Source of the DNA: CAITWD01 sp963842065 | GTDB lineage: Bacteria; Actinomycetota; Thermoleophilia; Miltoncostaeales; Miltoncostaeaceae | NCBI GenBank assembly: GCA_963842065.1 | Contig: CAWJEW010000006.1 | Location: 372,001-436,000 of the forward strand | Direction of reading: 5' to 3' | Length of the DNA stretch: 64,000 nt | Shown: piece after piece, positions 45,572-53,689 of the stretch | Layout of the letters: each line of letters opens with the position of its first letter | How positions within the stretch are numbered: position 1 is the stretch's first letter | Notes under the pieces: model-generated | The model's input: only the letters and a program-made list of their open reading frames with translations | Database searches by the model: none | What the model was told of the DNA's origin: nothing | Program-made: the position numbers and the translations under genes

Positions 45572-46378
45572 GTGGTCTTCGCAGGATGACCGACGGCGAC
45601 CGCCGCGGCAATTCGCTCGTCGAGGTCGGGCACCGGTGCGCGCGCCCGCGGCCGCGCACGCCAACAAGAACACTTCCCGGTTGCCCTTCGGGCCGGGGAC
45701 ACCGCTGTCGGCGGCGTTGAGCACGGCGCCCCCTGCCGCGCCGACCGCCTCGGCGACCCGGCGCACGGCGGCAGCCCGTATGGCGGGATCGCGCACGACG
45801 CCCGAGGCGCCGACATGCGCGCGCCCGGCCTCGAACTGCGGCTTGACCATGATCAGGGCCCGCCAGGCCGGTGCCAGGCACGGCGCGACCGCCCCCCACA
45901 CGAGCGCGGTCGAGATGAACGCCAGATCGCACACCACCAGCTCGGGCGCATAGGCCAGCATGCCCGGAACCAGCGCGCGCGCGTTGGTGCGTTCCATCAC
46001 GTGGACACGGGGGTCGTTGCGCAGCCGCCAATCCAGCTGTCCGTAGCCCACATCAAGAGCGATGACCTCCCGCGCACCGCGGCGCAACAGGCAATCGGTG
46101 AACCCGCCCGTCGACGCGCCGAGATCGAGCGCGCGGGCGCCTGCGACATCGACGCCGAACGCGTCGAGCGCGTTGCTCAGCTTCAGCCCGCCGCGGGAAA
46201 CGAACTCGGGCGCCGCCTCGATCTCGAGCCGTCGCGTGTCGTCGACCGGCATGCCGGGCTTGTCGCTGACCTGCCCGTCCACGCGCACGCGCCCCGCCAG
46301 CACGACGGCCTGGGCACGGGAGCGCGTCGGCACGAGGCCGCGCTCGACAAGGGCGATATCTAGACGCGACCGCGACAT
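45568..46378 (-). CDS. tlyA: TlyA family rRNA methyltransferase / hemolysin (single-base frameshift near the 3' end)
   Basis: The N-terminal S4 RNA-binding domain (RLDIALVERGLVPTRSRAQA, VRVDGQVSDKPG) precedes an FtsJ-like methyltransferase domain: FVSRGGLKLSNALDAF, LDLGASTGGFTDCLLRRGA, ALDVGYGQLDWRLRND and PQFEAGRAHVGASGVVRD. It likely 2'-O-methylates 16S and 23S rRNA. One extra base near 45643 changes the frame; skipping it gives the tail APVPDLDERIAAAVAVGHPA and a stop overlapping the nadK ATG, 269 residues. TATCAT lies 8 nt before the ATG, a leaderless pattern. Confidence 0.88.
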
Positions 46379-46443
46379 GCAGGCCGATGATAGCCGTGGG
46401 CACGGCCCGCGCCCCGGGGGGCGCGCCCCGCGCGCCACGCGGC

Positions 46444-48360
46444 TCAGACCGACGATGCGACCGTGCGCGTCGTCTGTGCCAGCTCGGCCACGACGCGCTC
46501 GGCGACCTCGTCCGGTCCGAGGCCGGCGTGTGTCAGGAGCACGTCACGCCGTCCGTGGTCGATGAACCGGTCCGGGAGACCAACCACGAGCGTACGTCCG
46601 GACATGTCGGCGATCTCCTCGAGGACCGCCGATCCGAATCCGCCGTGTGCGAAATGGTCCTCGATCGTGACCACCAGCTCGTGACGCGCCGCCAGCTTGC
46701 GCATCAGCGCCCCGTCGAGCGGGCGGACGAACCGCGCGTTGACGACCGTCGGTGCGATCCCGGCTTGCGCACGCAGGCGCTCGGCGACGGCGATCGCGAT
46801 CTGCGTGCCGTACCCGTAGCCGACGAGCGCGACCCGCTCCCCGGATTCCAGGACCTGTCCGGCGCCGACCGGCAGGACGTCGGGGAACTCCGGCAGCGCA
46901 ACCCCGACCCCGGCCCCCCGCGGGTACCTGAGGGCCACGGGACCGTCGATCCGCAACGCGGTATGCAGCATCGAGACGAGCTCCGCCTCATCCTGCGGCG
47001 CCATGACCGTCAGGTTCGGGATGCTGCGCAGGTAGGCGATGTCGAGCGCGCCGTGGTGGGTGGCGCCGTCGTCACCGACAAGGCCACCGCGATCGATCGC
47101 GAACACGATCGGCAGGTTCTGCAGCGCGACGTCGTGCACGATCGGATCGAACGCGCGCTGAAGGAAGGTCGAGTACACCGCCACCACGGGCCGCAGCCCG
47201 GCGATGGCGAGCCCGCACGCGAACACGACGCCGTGCTGCTCGGCGATCCCGACGTCGTACGTGCGCTCGGGGAACCGCGCCTTCATGTGCTGCAGTCCGG
47301 TGCCCTTGAGCATCGCAGCGGTGATCCCAACGACCCGCGGATCGCGTTCCGCCTCGGCGACGAGCGTCCTCCCGAACACCTCGGTGTAGCTGGGCGGTCC
47401 CGGGACGCTGGCGACCGCCGCCTTGCCCGATGCCGGGTTAAAGGGCGTGGCGCCGTGCATCGCCTCGGTATCGGCCTCGGCGGGTTCGTAGCCCTTGCCC
47501 TTGGTCGTCTTGACGTGCACGAGCACCGGACGCTCGCGCCGCATCGCGAGGCGGATCGCGCCCCGCACCGCTTCCACGTCGTGACCGTCGAACGGGCCCA
47601 TGTAGGCGAAGCCGAGCGCCTCGAACAGCGCCCCCGACTCGAACCACAGCGCCTTGGTCGCATCGCGCAGGCTCGTCCCGACCGCTTCGCCACCCGGCAC
47701 GCGCGCCAGCCCGCGCTCCAGCTCCTCGCGGACCCGCGTGATGGTCGAATCGACCCGCGCCCGCTGGAGCATCCGTGACATCGCGCCCACGTTCTGGGAG
47801 ATGCTCATCCCGTTGTCGTTGAGGACGACCACCACGGGCGCGCCGAGTTCCCCGGCCTGGTTCATGCCCTCGTAGGCCATGCCGCCGGTCATGGCCCCGT
47901 CGCCGATCACGCACACGACCGCGCCCGGCGTACCGCCCGCGTGGCGCGCGGCCTCTGCCAGGCCGACCGCGTAGCTGATCGACGTCGATGCGTGCCCGGC
48001 ACCCATCACGTCGTGCTCGCTCTCGCTGCGCTTGAGGAAGCCCGACAGGCCGCCGTGCTGGCGCAGGGTCGGGAACTGGGCCAGCCGCCCGGTCAACAGC
48101 TTGTGGCCGTAGGCCTGATGGCCGACGTCCCAGATGATCTTGTCGCGCGGGCTCTCAAGCTCGCAGTGCAGCGCGACCGTCAGCTCGACGGTCCCGAGGC
48201 TCGCCCCGAGGTGCCCCCCGGTCTGGGACACGGTGGTGATGATCGCCTCGCGCATCTCCGCCGTCAGAGCCGCGAGCTGCTCGTCGGTCATTTCGCGCAG
48301 ATCGGACGGGCCCTCGAGCCCGGCGAGGATCGGATACTGGTCCAAGTGGTCATCGCTCAT
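46444..48360 (-). CDS. dxs: 1-deoxy-D-xylulose-5-phosphate synthase
   Basis: The product is 638 residues. It condenses pyruvate and glyceraldehyde-3-phosphate with thiamine diphosphate, the first MEP pathway step. Motifs: GGHLGASLGTVELTVALH, WDVGHQAYGHKLLTGR, the ThDP site VIGDGAMTGGMAYEGMNQAG...LNDNGMSIS, and the transketolase half YDVGIAEQHGVVFACGLAIA and IDRGGLVGDDGATHHGALDI. TAGGAT lies 7 nt before the ATG at 48360 with no SD, suggesting a leaderless mRNA. It lies upstream of tlyA in the same direction, 65 bp apart. Confidence 0.95.
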   Translation of the reverse strand: MSDDHLDQYPILAGLEGPSDLREMTDEQLAALTAEMREAIITTVSQTGGHLGASLGTVELTVALHCELESPRDKIIWDVGHQAYGHKLLTGRLAQFPTLRQHGGLSGFLKRSESEHDVMGAGHASTSISYAVGLAEAARHAGGTPGAVVCVIGDGAMTGGMAYEGMNQAGELGAPVVVVLNDNGMSISQNVGAMSRMLQRARVDSTITRVREELERGLARVPGGEAVGTSLRDATKALWFESGALFEALGFAYMGPFDGHDVEAVRGAIRLAMRRERPVLVHVKTTKGKGYEPAEADTEAMHGATPFNPASGKAAVASVPGPPSYTEVFGRTLVAEAERDPRVVGITAAMLKGTGLQHMKARFPERTYDVGIAEQHGVVFACGLAIAGLRPVVAVYSTFLQRAFDPIVHDVALQNLPIVFAIDRGGLVGDDGATHHGALDIAYLRSIPNLTVMAPQDEAELVSMLHTALRIDGPVALRYPRGAGVGVALPEFPDVLPVGAGQVLESGERVALVGYGYGTQIAIAVAERLRAQAGIAPTVVNARFVRPLDGALMRKLAARHELVVTIEDHFAHGGFGSAVLEEIADMSGRTLVVGLPDRFIDHGRRDVLLTHAGLGPDEVAERVVAELAQTTRTVASSV

Positions 48361-48518
48361 TGGAGGGATCCTAGAGAACCCAGCGCCAGACGCCACCCCC
48401 ACGGCGGCTCGCAGCCTCGGCCGTCCGGTCCGGACGGAACATCGTCGGTCGATGCGTCCGGCCCGGCCACTAGAGTTCCCGACACCGTGTTGGACGCGTT
48501 CTTTCTTCGGAGATCATC

Positions 48519-49334
48519 GTGAGCCCACCCGCAGCTCCCGACTCCGCCGACGACAAGGGCCTTGATGACGAGGCCCTTCTTGCCGCTCTCGCCGTACCCG
48601 GGCTCACTGAGCGGCTGGCCGTGCACTACCGGCCGATCGTCACCCTGACGACCGGCGTTGTCGCCAGCATCGCTGCCCGCATCCGGTTCACCGATCCCGT
48701 CCTCGCGACGACCCCGCCCAAGCGCGTGGTGCAGCTGGCCGAGCAGACCGGCGCGATCGTCCCGATCGGGGCCTGGATGATCCGCGAGGCGGTCAACGAA
48801 CTCGCCGAGATCCTGCAGGCCCCCCGCCCCGAAGGCCCCGTCGGCCTGTCGGTCAAGGTCTCGATGCCCGAGCTTGCCGACGAAGGCTTCGCGCCGCGGA
48901 TCGCCGAGGCCCTGACCTCGACCGGCGTCAGCCCCGACGTGCTGGTCCTCGAGCTCACACACCCACCCAAGGCCGAATCGCCCGAGGTCGCCGCGAACCT
49001 GCAGATGCTGCGCTCGATGGGCGTCATGCTGGCCGTTGACGAGTCCTCGATGGGGCCCGAGGCCATTACCAAGCTGCGGACGCTGCGGATCGGCGAGCTG
49101 CGCATCGCCCCCGAGATCTGCCACGGCGCGCCGGTCAACGCGGACGACCGGGCGACGCTGTCGGCGATCGTCGGCCTGGCTCGGGCGCTCGGCGTGGTCA
49201 CTGTCGCCACAGGCATCCAAAACGCCGACCAGTTCGACACGGCGCGCGCCCTCGGCGTCGACCGCGCCCAGGGGGCGCTGCTCGGGTCGCCCGTGCCCCT
49301 GGCCGAGCTGCTGGCCTGGATGAAGCCCCGCTAG
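48519..49334 (+). CDS. Degenerate EAL-domain protein
   Basis: The product is 271 residues from a GTG with CGGAGA about 8 nt upstream. The fold follows the EAL domain: VHYRPIVTLTTGVVASIAAR, GAWMIREAVNELAEIL, VGLSVKVSMPELADEGF, LVLELTHPP, VMLAVDESSMGPEA, LRIGELRIAPEIC and a final ARALGVDRAQGALLGSPVP. The EAL signature itself is IAAR, DDFGTG is DESSMG, the KID Lys is Ile-Ala-Pro, and the E-G-V-E loop is TGIQNA. Metal and catalytic residues are thus gone, so it should not hydrolyse c-di-GMP; it may bind it or a partner. Confidence 0.8.
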   Translation: MSPPAAPDSADDKGLDDEALLAALAVPGLTERLAVHYRPIVTLTTGVVASIAARIRFTDPVLATTPPKRVVQLAEQTGAIVPIGAWMIREAVNELAEILQAPRPEGPVGLSVKVSMPELADEGFAPRIAEALTSTGVSPDVLVLELTHPPKAESPEVAANLQMLRSMGVMLAVDESSMGPEAITKLRTLRIGELRIAPEICHGAPVNADDRATLSAIVGLARALGVVTVATGIQNADQFDTARALGVDRAQGALLGSPVPLAELLAWMKPR

Positions 49335-49338
49335 CGCG

Positions 49339-49560
49339 CTAGTCGGCAGGGGCACCGGATGGTGGGGTGCCGGCAGGCCCCGCACCCGGGCCGCGCGCAT
49401 CGGCAAGCAGCCCCGAGATGCGCTGGGCGATCGCCAGCGCCTCGTCGGCCAGGTCCCCTAGCTCCGCCGGCGTCAGCCCCTCGGATTCGAGCGCGCGTGC
49501 CACGACTTCCAGGCGCGCGACCTCGTCCGCCAAGCGTGCGGGCGGGTCCGCCGGGTTCAC
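49339..49560 (-). CDS. Small helical protein resembling exonuclease VII small subunit
   Basis: The product is 73 residues from a GTG that overlaps the nusB stop (GTGA). DEVARLEVVARALESEGLTP and then DEALAIAQRISGLLADAR follow the two-helix XseB pattern (LEEIVRRLE-SGELPLEEALALYEEGV...), with a Pro/Gly/Ala-rich tail. The match is by pattern only, and no xseA is present next to it. It is the last gene of the aro-efp-acc-nusB operon. Confidence 0.45.
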   Translation of the reverse strand: MNPADPPARLADEVARLEVVARALESEGLTPAELGDLADEALAIAQRISGLLADARGPGAGPAGTPPSGAPAD

Positions 49561-50000
49561 GCGCTCACCTCCGACGGGCGGGCGTCGCGGGCGATCCGCC
49601 CGAGAATTCCATTGACGAACGCCGGCGCCTCCGTACCGCAGTACAGCTTGGCCAGCTCGACGGCCTCGTTGATGGACACCGCGGCCGGGATCTCGGGCCA
49701 GTCCAGCAGCTCATGCACCGCCACGCGCAGGATGTTGCGCTCCAGCGGCGCCAAACGGTCGGCCGTCCAGCCCTCGGCCGCCGCGCTGATCAGCGCATCG
49801 ATGGACGCCGTGTCCACGCTGACGCCATCCACCAGGGCGCGGGTGAACTCGTCGATCGGCCGGCCGCGGTCGCGCTCGAGGTTGGCGATCAGGGCGTCCA
49901 TGGGCAGGTCGGTGAGATCGTGCTGGTACAGCAACACGACAGCCTGCGTGCGCCCGGCGCGCCGCCCTTCCTGGCCGGGGGTCTGGCCCGCGCTGCTCAT
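49557..50000 (-). CDS. nusB: Transcription antitermination factor NusB
   Basis: The product is 147 residues: RRAGRTQAVVLLYQHDLTDL, then APLERNILRVAVHELLDWPE, then AAVSINEAVELAKLYCGTEA and PAFVNGILGRIARD. This is the all-helical NusB fold that binds boxA RNA with NusE in rRNA antitermination. Its ATG overlaps the accC stop (ATGA). Confidence 0.92.
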   Translation of the reverse strand: MSSAGQTPGQEGRRAGRTQAVVLLYQHDLTDLPMDALIANLERDRGRPIDEFTRALVDGVSVDTASIDALISAAAEGWTADRLAPLERNILRVAVHELLDWPEIPAAVSINEAVELAKLYCGTEAPAFVNGILGRIARDARPSEVSA

Positions 50001-51364
50001 ACCGCCAGGTGGTCGAGCGACGGCAGCAGGTGCCCGCGATCGCTCAGGTAGGACGTCGTGTAGCGCCCCTCCACAAACGATGCCTCGCGGACGATGTCCC
50101 GGAATAACGCAAGCGTCGTCGGCACGCCCTCCACCTCGGCCTCGTCCAGCGCGCGACGCAGCCGCGCGACCGCCCGCGGGCGGTCGGCGCCCCAGACGCA
50201 CAGCTTGGCGATCAGCGAGTCGTAGTTCGGGGGGATGTTGACCCCGGGCGCGCAGAACGTATCCAGGCGCACCCCGGGTCCGCCGGGCATGCGAAACTCA
50301 CGCAGCCGGCCGGCGCTCGGCCGAAAGCCGTGGGACGGATCTTCCGCGTTGACGCGGACCTCGATGGCATGACCGTTGGCCGGCACCACTCCGGTCCGGG
50401 ACAGCACCTGCCCCTGTGCGACGCGCAGCTGCTCGGCGACGAGATCCAGGCCCGAGACCAGCTCGGTGACCGGGTGCTCGACCTGCAGCCGTGCGTTGAG
50501 TTCCAGAAAAAAGAAATTCGCCTCTGCGTCGACAAGAAACTCGAACGTCCCGGCGCTGCGGTACCCCCATGCGCGCGCGGCGCGAGCACAGGCGTCGTGC
50601 ATCCCGGTACGCGTCGCCTCGGGAAGGTGCGGCGCCGGCGCCTCTTCGATCAGCTTCTGATGGCGCCGTTGGATCGAGCACTCGCGGTCGCCGGCGATCA
50701 GCACGCCGCCGAGCCCGTCGGCGAGGACTTGGACCTCGACGTGCCGGGCCCCGTCGAGCAGACGCTCGACATACAGCCCGCCGTCACCGAACGCCGCAAC
50801 CGCCTCGCGCTGGGCGATGTCGAAGGCCGCCGGGAGTTCCGCGTCCGATTCCACGCGCCGCATCCCGCGCCCGCCGCCGCCGGCGGCGGCCTTCAACAGG
50901 ATCGGGAAGCCCGCCCGTTCGGCGGCGGCCGTCGCCTCGGCAAGGTCCGATACCGCGCCCTCGGACCCTTCGAGCACCGGCAGTCCGGCCTCGCGGGCCG
51001 CCTGCTTGGCCTGCACCTTGTCGGCCATGCACTCCATGACCTCGGGAGACGGCCCGACGAACACGAGGCCCGAATCGGCGCACGCCCGCGCAAACGCGGC
51101 GTTCTCGGCGAGGAACCCGTAGCCCGGGTGGACATGCGTGCACCCGGTGATCTCTCCGGCGGCGACCACGTTGGAGACCCGTAGGTAGCTCTCGCCCGCT
51201 GGCGGCGGCCCGATGCACACCGCCTCCTCGGCGAGCTCGACCGCCAGCGTGTCGGCGTCGGCGGTGGAGTACACCACCACGGTGGGGATCTCGAGCTCGC
51301 GCGCGGTGCGAATGATCCGCACGGCGATCTCGCCACGATTTGCGACCAGCAGCTTCATCGCCAT
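49997..51364 (-). CDS. accC: Biotin carboxylase subunit of acyl-CoA carboxylase
   Basis: The product is 455 residues. It carboxylates biotin on the carrier protein with ATP and bicarbonate. Signatures: LLVANRGEIAVRIIRTAREL, HPGYGFLAENAAFARAC, the Gly-rich LLKAAAGGGGRGMRRVES, DRECSIQRRHQKLIEEAPAP and FFLELNARLQVEHPVTELVS (usually MNTRLQVEHPVTE). A second ATG two codons in (51358) is also possible. It starts 3 bp after the accB-like gene. Confidence 0.95.
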   Translation of the reverse strand: MAMKLLVANRGEIAVRIIRTARELEIPTVVVYSTADADTLAVELAEEAVCIGPPPAGESYLRVSNVVAAGEITGCTHVHPGYGFLAENAAFARACADSGLVFVGPSPEVMECMADKVQAKQAAREAGLPVLEGSEGAVSDLAEATAAAERAGFPILLKAAAGGGGRGMRRVESDAELPAAFDIAQREAVAAFGDGGLYVERLLDGARHVEVQVLADGLGGVLIAGDRECSIQRRHQKLIEEAPAPHLPEATRTGMHDACARAARAWGYRSAGTFEFLVDAEANFFFLELNARLQVEHPVTELVSGLDLVAEQLRVAQGQVLSRTGVVPANGHAIEVRVNAEDPSHGFRPSAGRLREFRMPGGPGVRLDTFCAPGVNIPPNYDSLIAKLCVWGADRPRAVARLRRALDEAEVEGVPTTLALFRDIVREASFVEGRYTTSYLSDRGHLLPSLDHLAV

Positions 51365-51367
51365 CCG

Positions 51368-53116
51368 CTAGGCCGGATCGATCAGGACAAGCAGATCGCC
51401 GAACTCGACGCCCTGGGCGTTCTCGACGCAGATCGTGCGCACGACGCCCGCGACATCCGTGGTGATCTCGTTGAACAGCTTCATGGCCTCGATCAGGCAC
51501 AGGGTCTGGCCGACCTCGACGTGTTCGCCCTCGCTGACGAACGGATCCGCGTCGGGTGACGGGGCCCGGTAGAACGTGCCGACCATCGGGCTGGTCACGT
51601 GGTGCAGCCCGTCGTCGACGGCCGCCTCCCCTGGTCCGGCGCCGGCCGTCGCCCCCGCGACCGGCGCGGCGGTCGCCCTGCGGACGGTCACGCGCGCCCC
51701 GCCCAGCTCGACGCTCACCTCGGCCTCCGACGAACCCTCCACGGCCTGGATCAGCGTCTCCAGCAAGGCCCGGTCGATCGCCGCCCCCTCCTCGTCGGCG
51801 ACCTCGGTGCGCAGCGACCGGCGCCGCGCGACCAGACGCTGAACGGCCTCCGGGAACTGTGCCCACAGGACCAGGTCTTCCTCTGAGACTCCGCGCGGGG
51901 CCTCCTGGATGATCTCGGCCAGCTCGAGGGCCTCGGTATCGAGCCGCGTGGCCGCGCGTGCGATCGCGAGCACCTCGTCGCTGACCGGACCCCGCAACCG
52001 GCCCAGCTGCCCGAGGGCGGTCGCCGCCAGGATCGGCTCGATGTCGGTCCAGCGCTCGCCATCAATGACGTGGTCGGCGGCCTGTGTGACGATCGCGTCG
52101 CCAAGCGGGTAGGCGAGCGTCGCGGCGCCGATCTCCGTCGCCACGCGCCGCGCCTCGTCGGCAACCTCAAGCAGGCTGCGCGACATCCCGAGCCGTCCGA
52201 GCCTGCTCACCAGGGCAGCCTCGAGATCCGGCGGCAGCGCGACGGCCGGACCGAACAGATCGGCCGCCGCCAACGAGAGTCGGTCCGGGGTCAGCATCGG
52301 ACCGATGACGCGCGCCGCCGCGTGCAATGCGTCACGGTCGACGCTCAGCGCGTTGGAGGTTCCCGCGAGCGCCACGCGCAGTGTCTCGGCACTCGGGCGC
52401 GCGGCGGTCATCGCCAGCGGGCCGGCGGCGCAGTACACGGCGAGCGCGCCGGCATCGATGGCGGCCTGCGCCAGGATCGGGGCCAGGCCGCCCGGTGCCT
52501 GCACGATGACCTCGACCGGGATGTCGGTCACCCGCAGCGCGGTCTGGATGAGCGTCGCCAGCTGACCCGGCGACAGGTGTCCGCCCCCATCGGAGACACA
52601 CAGCGCAGCCGCCCCGGGGAGCCCGGCAAGCGCCTGCGCCTCGGCTTCCCAACGCGCATCGTCGACCTCCGGGGCCGGTCCCGCCACCAGGGTCGGCACG
52701 AATCCGAGGCGCGCCTCGCGCGCGGCGAGGGCGATGGCCTCGAGTGTGCCGGCGTCGTTGAGCGCGTCCAGCGCGCGCAGGCGCCCGACACCGGCCTCTG
52801 CCGCCGACAGCACGAACTGGCGCACCACGTCCCGACCGACGGGCCGGTCGTGCCAGAGCATCGTGCCATGCACGACGATCCCGACCGGCGTGCGGCTCGC
52901 GTGCCGGACCACCGCGCGGATCCGGTCCCACGGGGACTCGGTGCGCAACTCGAGCGCGGCGCGGGCACAGCGCGGATCCATGACCTCGATGGCTTGGGCC
53001 CCAACGTGTGCGAGGGCACCCGCGGCAGCGGCCAGGTCGTTGGCGTCGATCGACGAGCCCCACGGGTATGTCGCCAGGTCCCGGAGGGTGGTGTCGATGT
53101 AGGCGACCCGGGTCAC
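51368..53116 (-). CDS. accB: Biotin carboxyl carrier protein fused to a degenerate carboxyltransferase-like domain
   Basis: The product is 582 residues, far longer than a normal AccB (about 160). The C-terminal 75 residues are a typical BCCP: TSPMVGTFYRAPSPDADPFV and EAMKLFNEI with the biotinylated Lys near 545. The N-terminal 500 residues follow a DRE-TIM carboxyltransferase (OadA/5S type): IDTTLRDLA at D8, RALDALNDAG near 115, then a helical domain. However the catalytic Lys (IKDMAG) is CVSDGGG (173-179) and the metal His-x-His is VIVQ (about 203-206). I infer a scaffold role for the dead domain. It overlaps efp (GTGA) and precedes accC. Confidence 0.8.
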   Translation of the reverse strand: MTRVAYIDTTLRDLATYPWGSSIDANDLAAAAGALAHVGAQAIEVMDPRCARAALELRTESPWDRIRAVVRHASRTPVGIVVHGTMLWHDRPVGRDVVRQFVLSAAEAGVGRLRALDALNDAGTLEAIALAAREARLGFVPTLVAGPAPEVDDARWEAEAQALAGLPGAAALCVSDGGGHLSPGQLATLIQTALRVTDIPVEVIVQAPGGLAPILAQAAIDAGALAVYCAAGPLAMTAARPSAETLRVALAGTSNALSVDRDALHAAARVIGPMLTPDRLSLAAADLFGPAVALPPDLEAALVSRLGRLGMSRSLLEVADEARRVATEIGAATLAYPLGDAIVTQAADHVIDGERWTDIEPILAATALGQLGRLRGPVSDEVLAIARAATRLDTEALELAEIIQEAPRGVSEEDLVLWAQFPEAVQRLVARRRSLRTEVADEEGAAIDRALLETLIQAVEGSSEAEVSVELGGARVTVRRATAAPVAGATAGAGPGEAAVDDGLHHVTSPMVGTFYRAPSPDADPFVSEGEHVEVGQTLCLIEAMKLFNEITTDVAGVVRTICVENAQGVEFGDLLVLIDPA

Positions 53117-53670
53117 GCGCGCGCCGTGTATTCGCGGGTCCGGGTGTCGATCCGGATGCGATCGCCCTCGTTGACGAACAGCGGCACGTTGACCGTCGCG
53201 CCCGTCTCCACCTCGGCGGGCTTCATCACGTTCGACACGGTGTCCCCCTTCGCGCCGGGATCGCACCGCGTCACGGTGAGCTCGACGAACGTTGGCAGCT
53301 CCACCCGAAACGGCGCGTCACGGACAAACAGCACCTGGACATCGGCGTTCGGCGCCAGCAGATCGGCGTTCTCGATCCCATCGGACGCGACGCTGATTTG
53401 CTCGTAGGTCTCGTTGTTCATCAGCACTGCCTGATCGGCGTCGTCGTACAGGTACTGCATCTCGACGGTGTTGGTCGTCACCCGTTCGACCTTCTCCCCG
53501 GCCCGGAACGTGCGCTCGATGGTGTTCCCCTTGGCCAGGTTCTTGAGCTTGGTCCGCACGAACGCACCGCCCTTGCCCGGCTTGACGTGCTGGAACTGCA
53601 CAACGCTCCACAGCTCGCCGTCCAGGTCGAGGACGTATCCGTTCTTGAGGTCGTTGGTGGTGATCGCCAT
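53113..53670 (-). CDS. efp: Elongation factor P
   Basis: The product is 185 residues in three OB-like domains: TTNDLKNGYVLDLDGELWSV, the tip KPGKGGAFVRTKLKNL with Lys33, and the C-terminal GDRIRIDTRTREYTARA. EF-P relieves ribosome stalling at polyproline. Lys33 is the position modified by EpmA in other bacteria; no modification enzyme is seen in this window. AGGGAGA precedes the ATG. It lies 19 bp after the M24 peptidase gene. Confidence 0.95.
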   Translation of the reverse strand: MAITTNDLKNGYVLDLDGELWSVVQFQHVKPGKGGAFVRTKLKNLAKGNTIERTFRAGEKVERVTTNTVEMQYLYDDADQAVLMNNETYEQISVASDGIENADLLAPNADVQVLFVRDAPFRVELPTFVELTVTRCDPGAKGDTVSNVMKPAEVETGATVNVPLFVNEGDRIRIDTRTREYTARA

Positions 53671-53689
53671 CGTTCTCCCTGCCTCGTGC

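Noticed and set aside
44678..46438. A genuine TlyA-NadK fusion protein
   Set aside because: The TlyA C-terminus degrades into a basic, unconserved stretch before NadK, and a one-base correction restores both proteins with an ATGA overlap.
49339..49560. A firm xseB assignment
   Set aside because: The helical pattern fits, but the family is short and easily mimicked and no xseA is adjacent, so no gene symbol was given.
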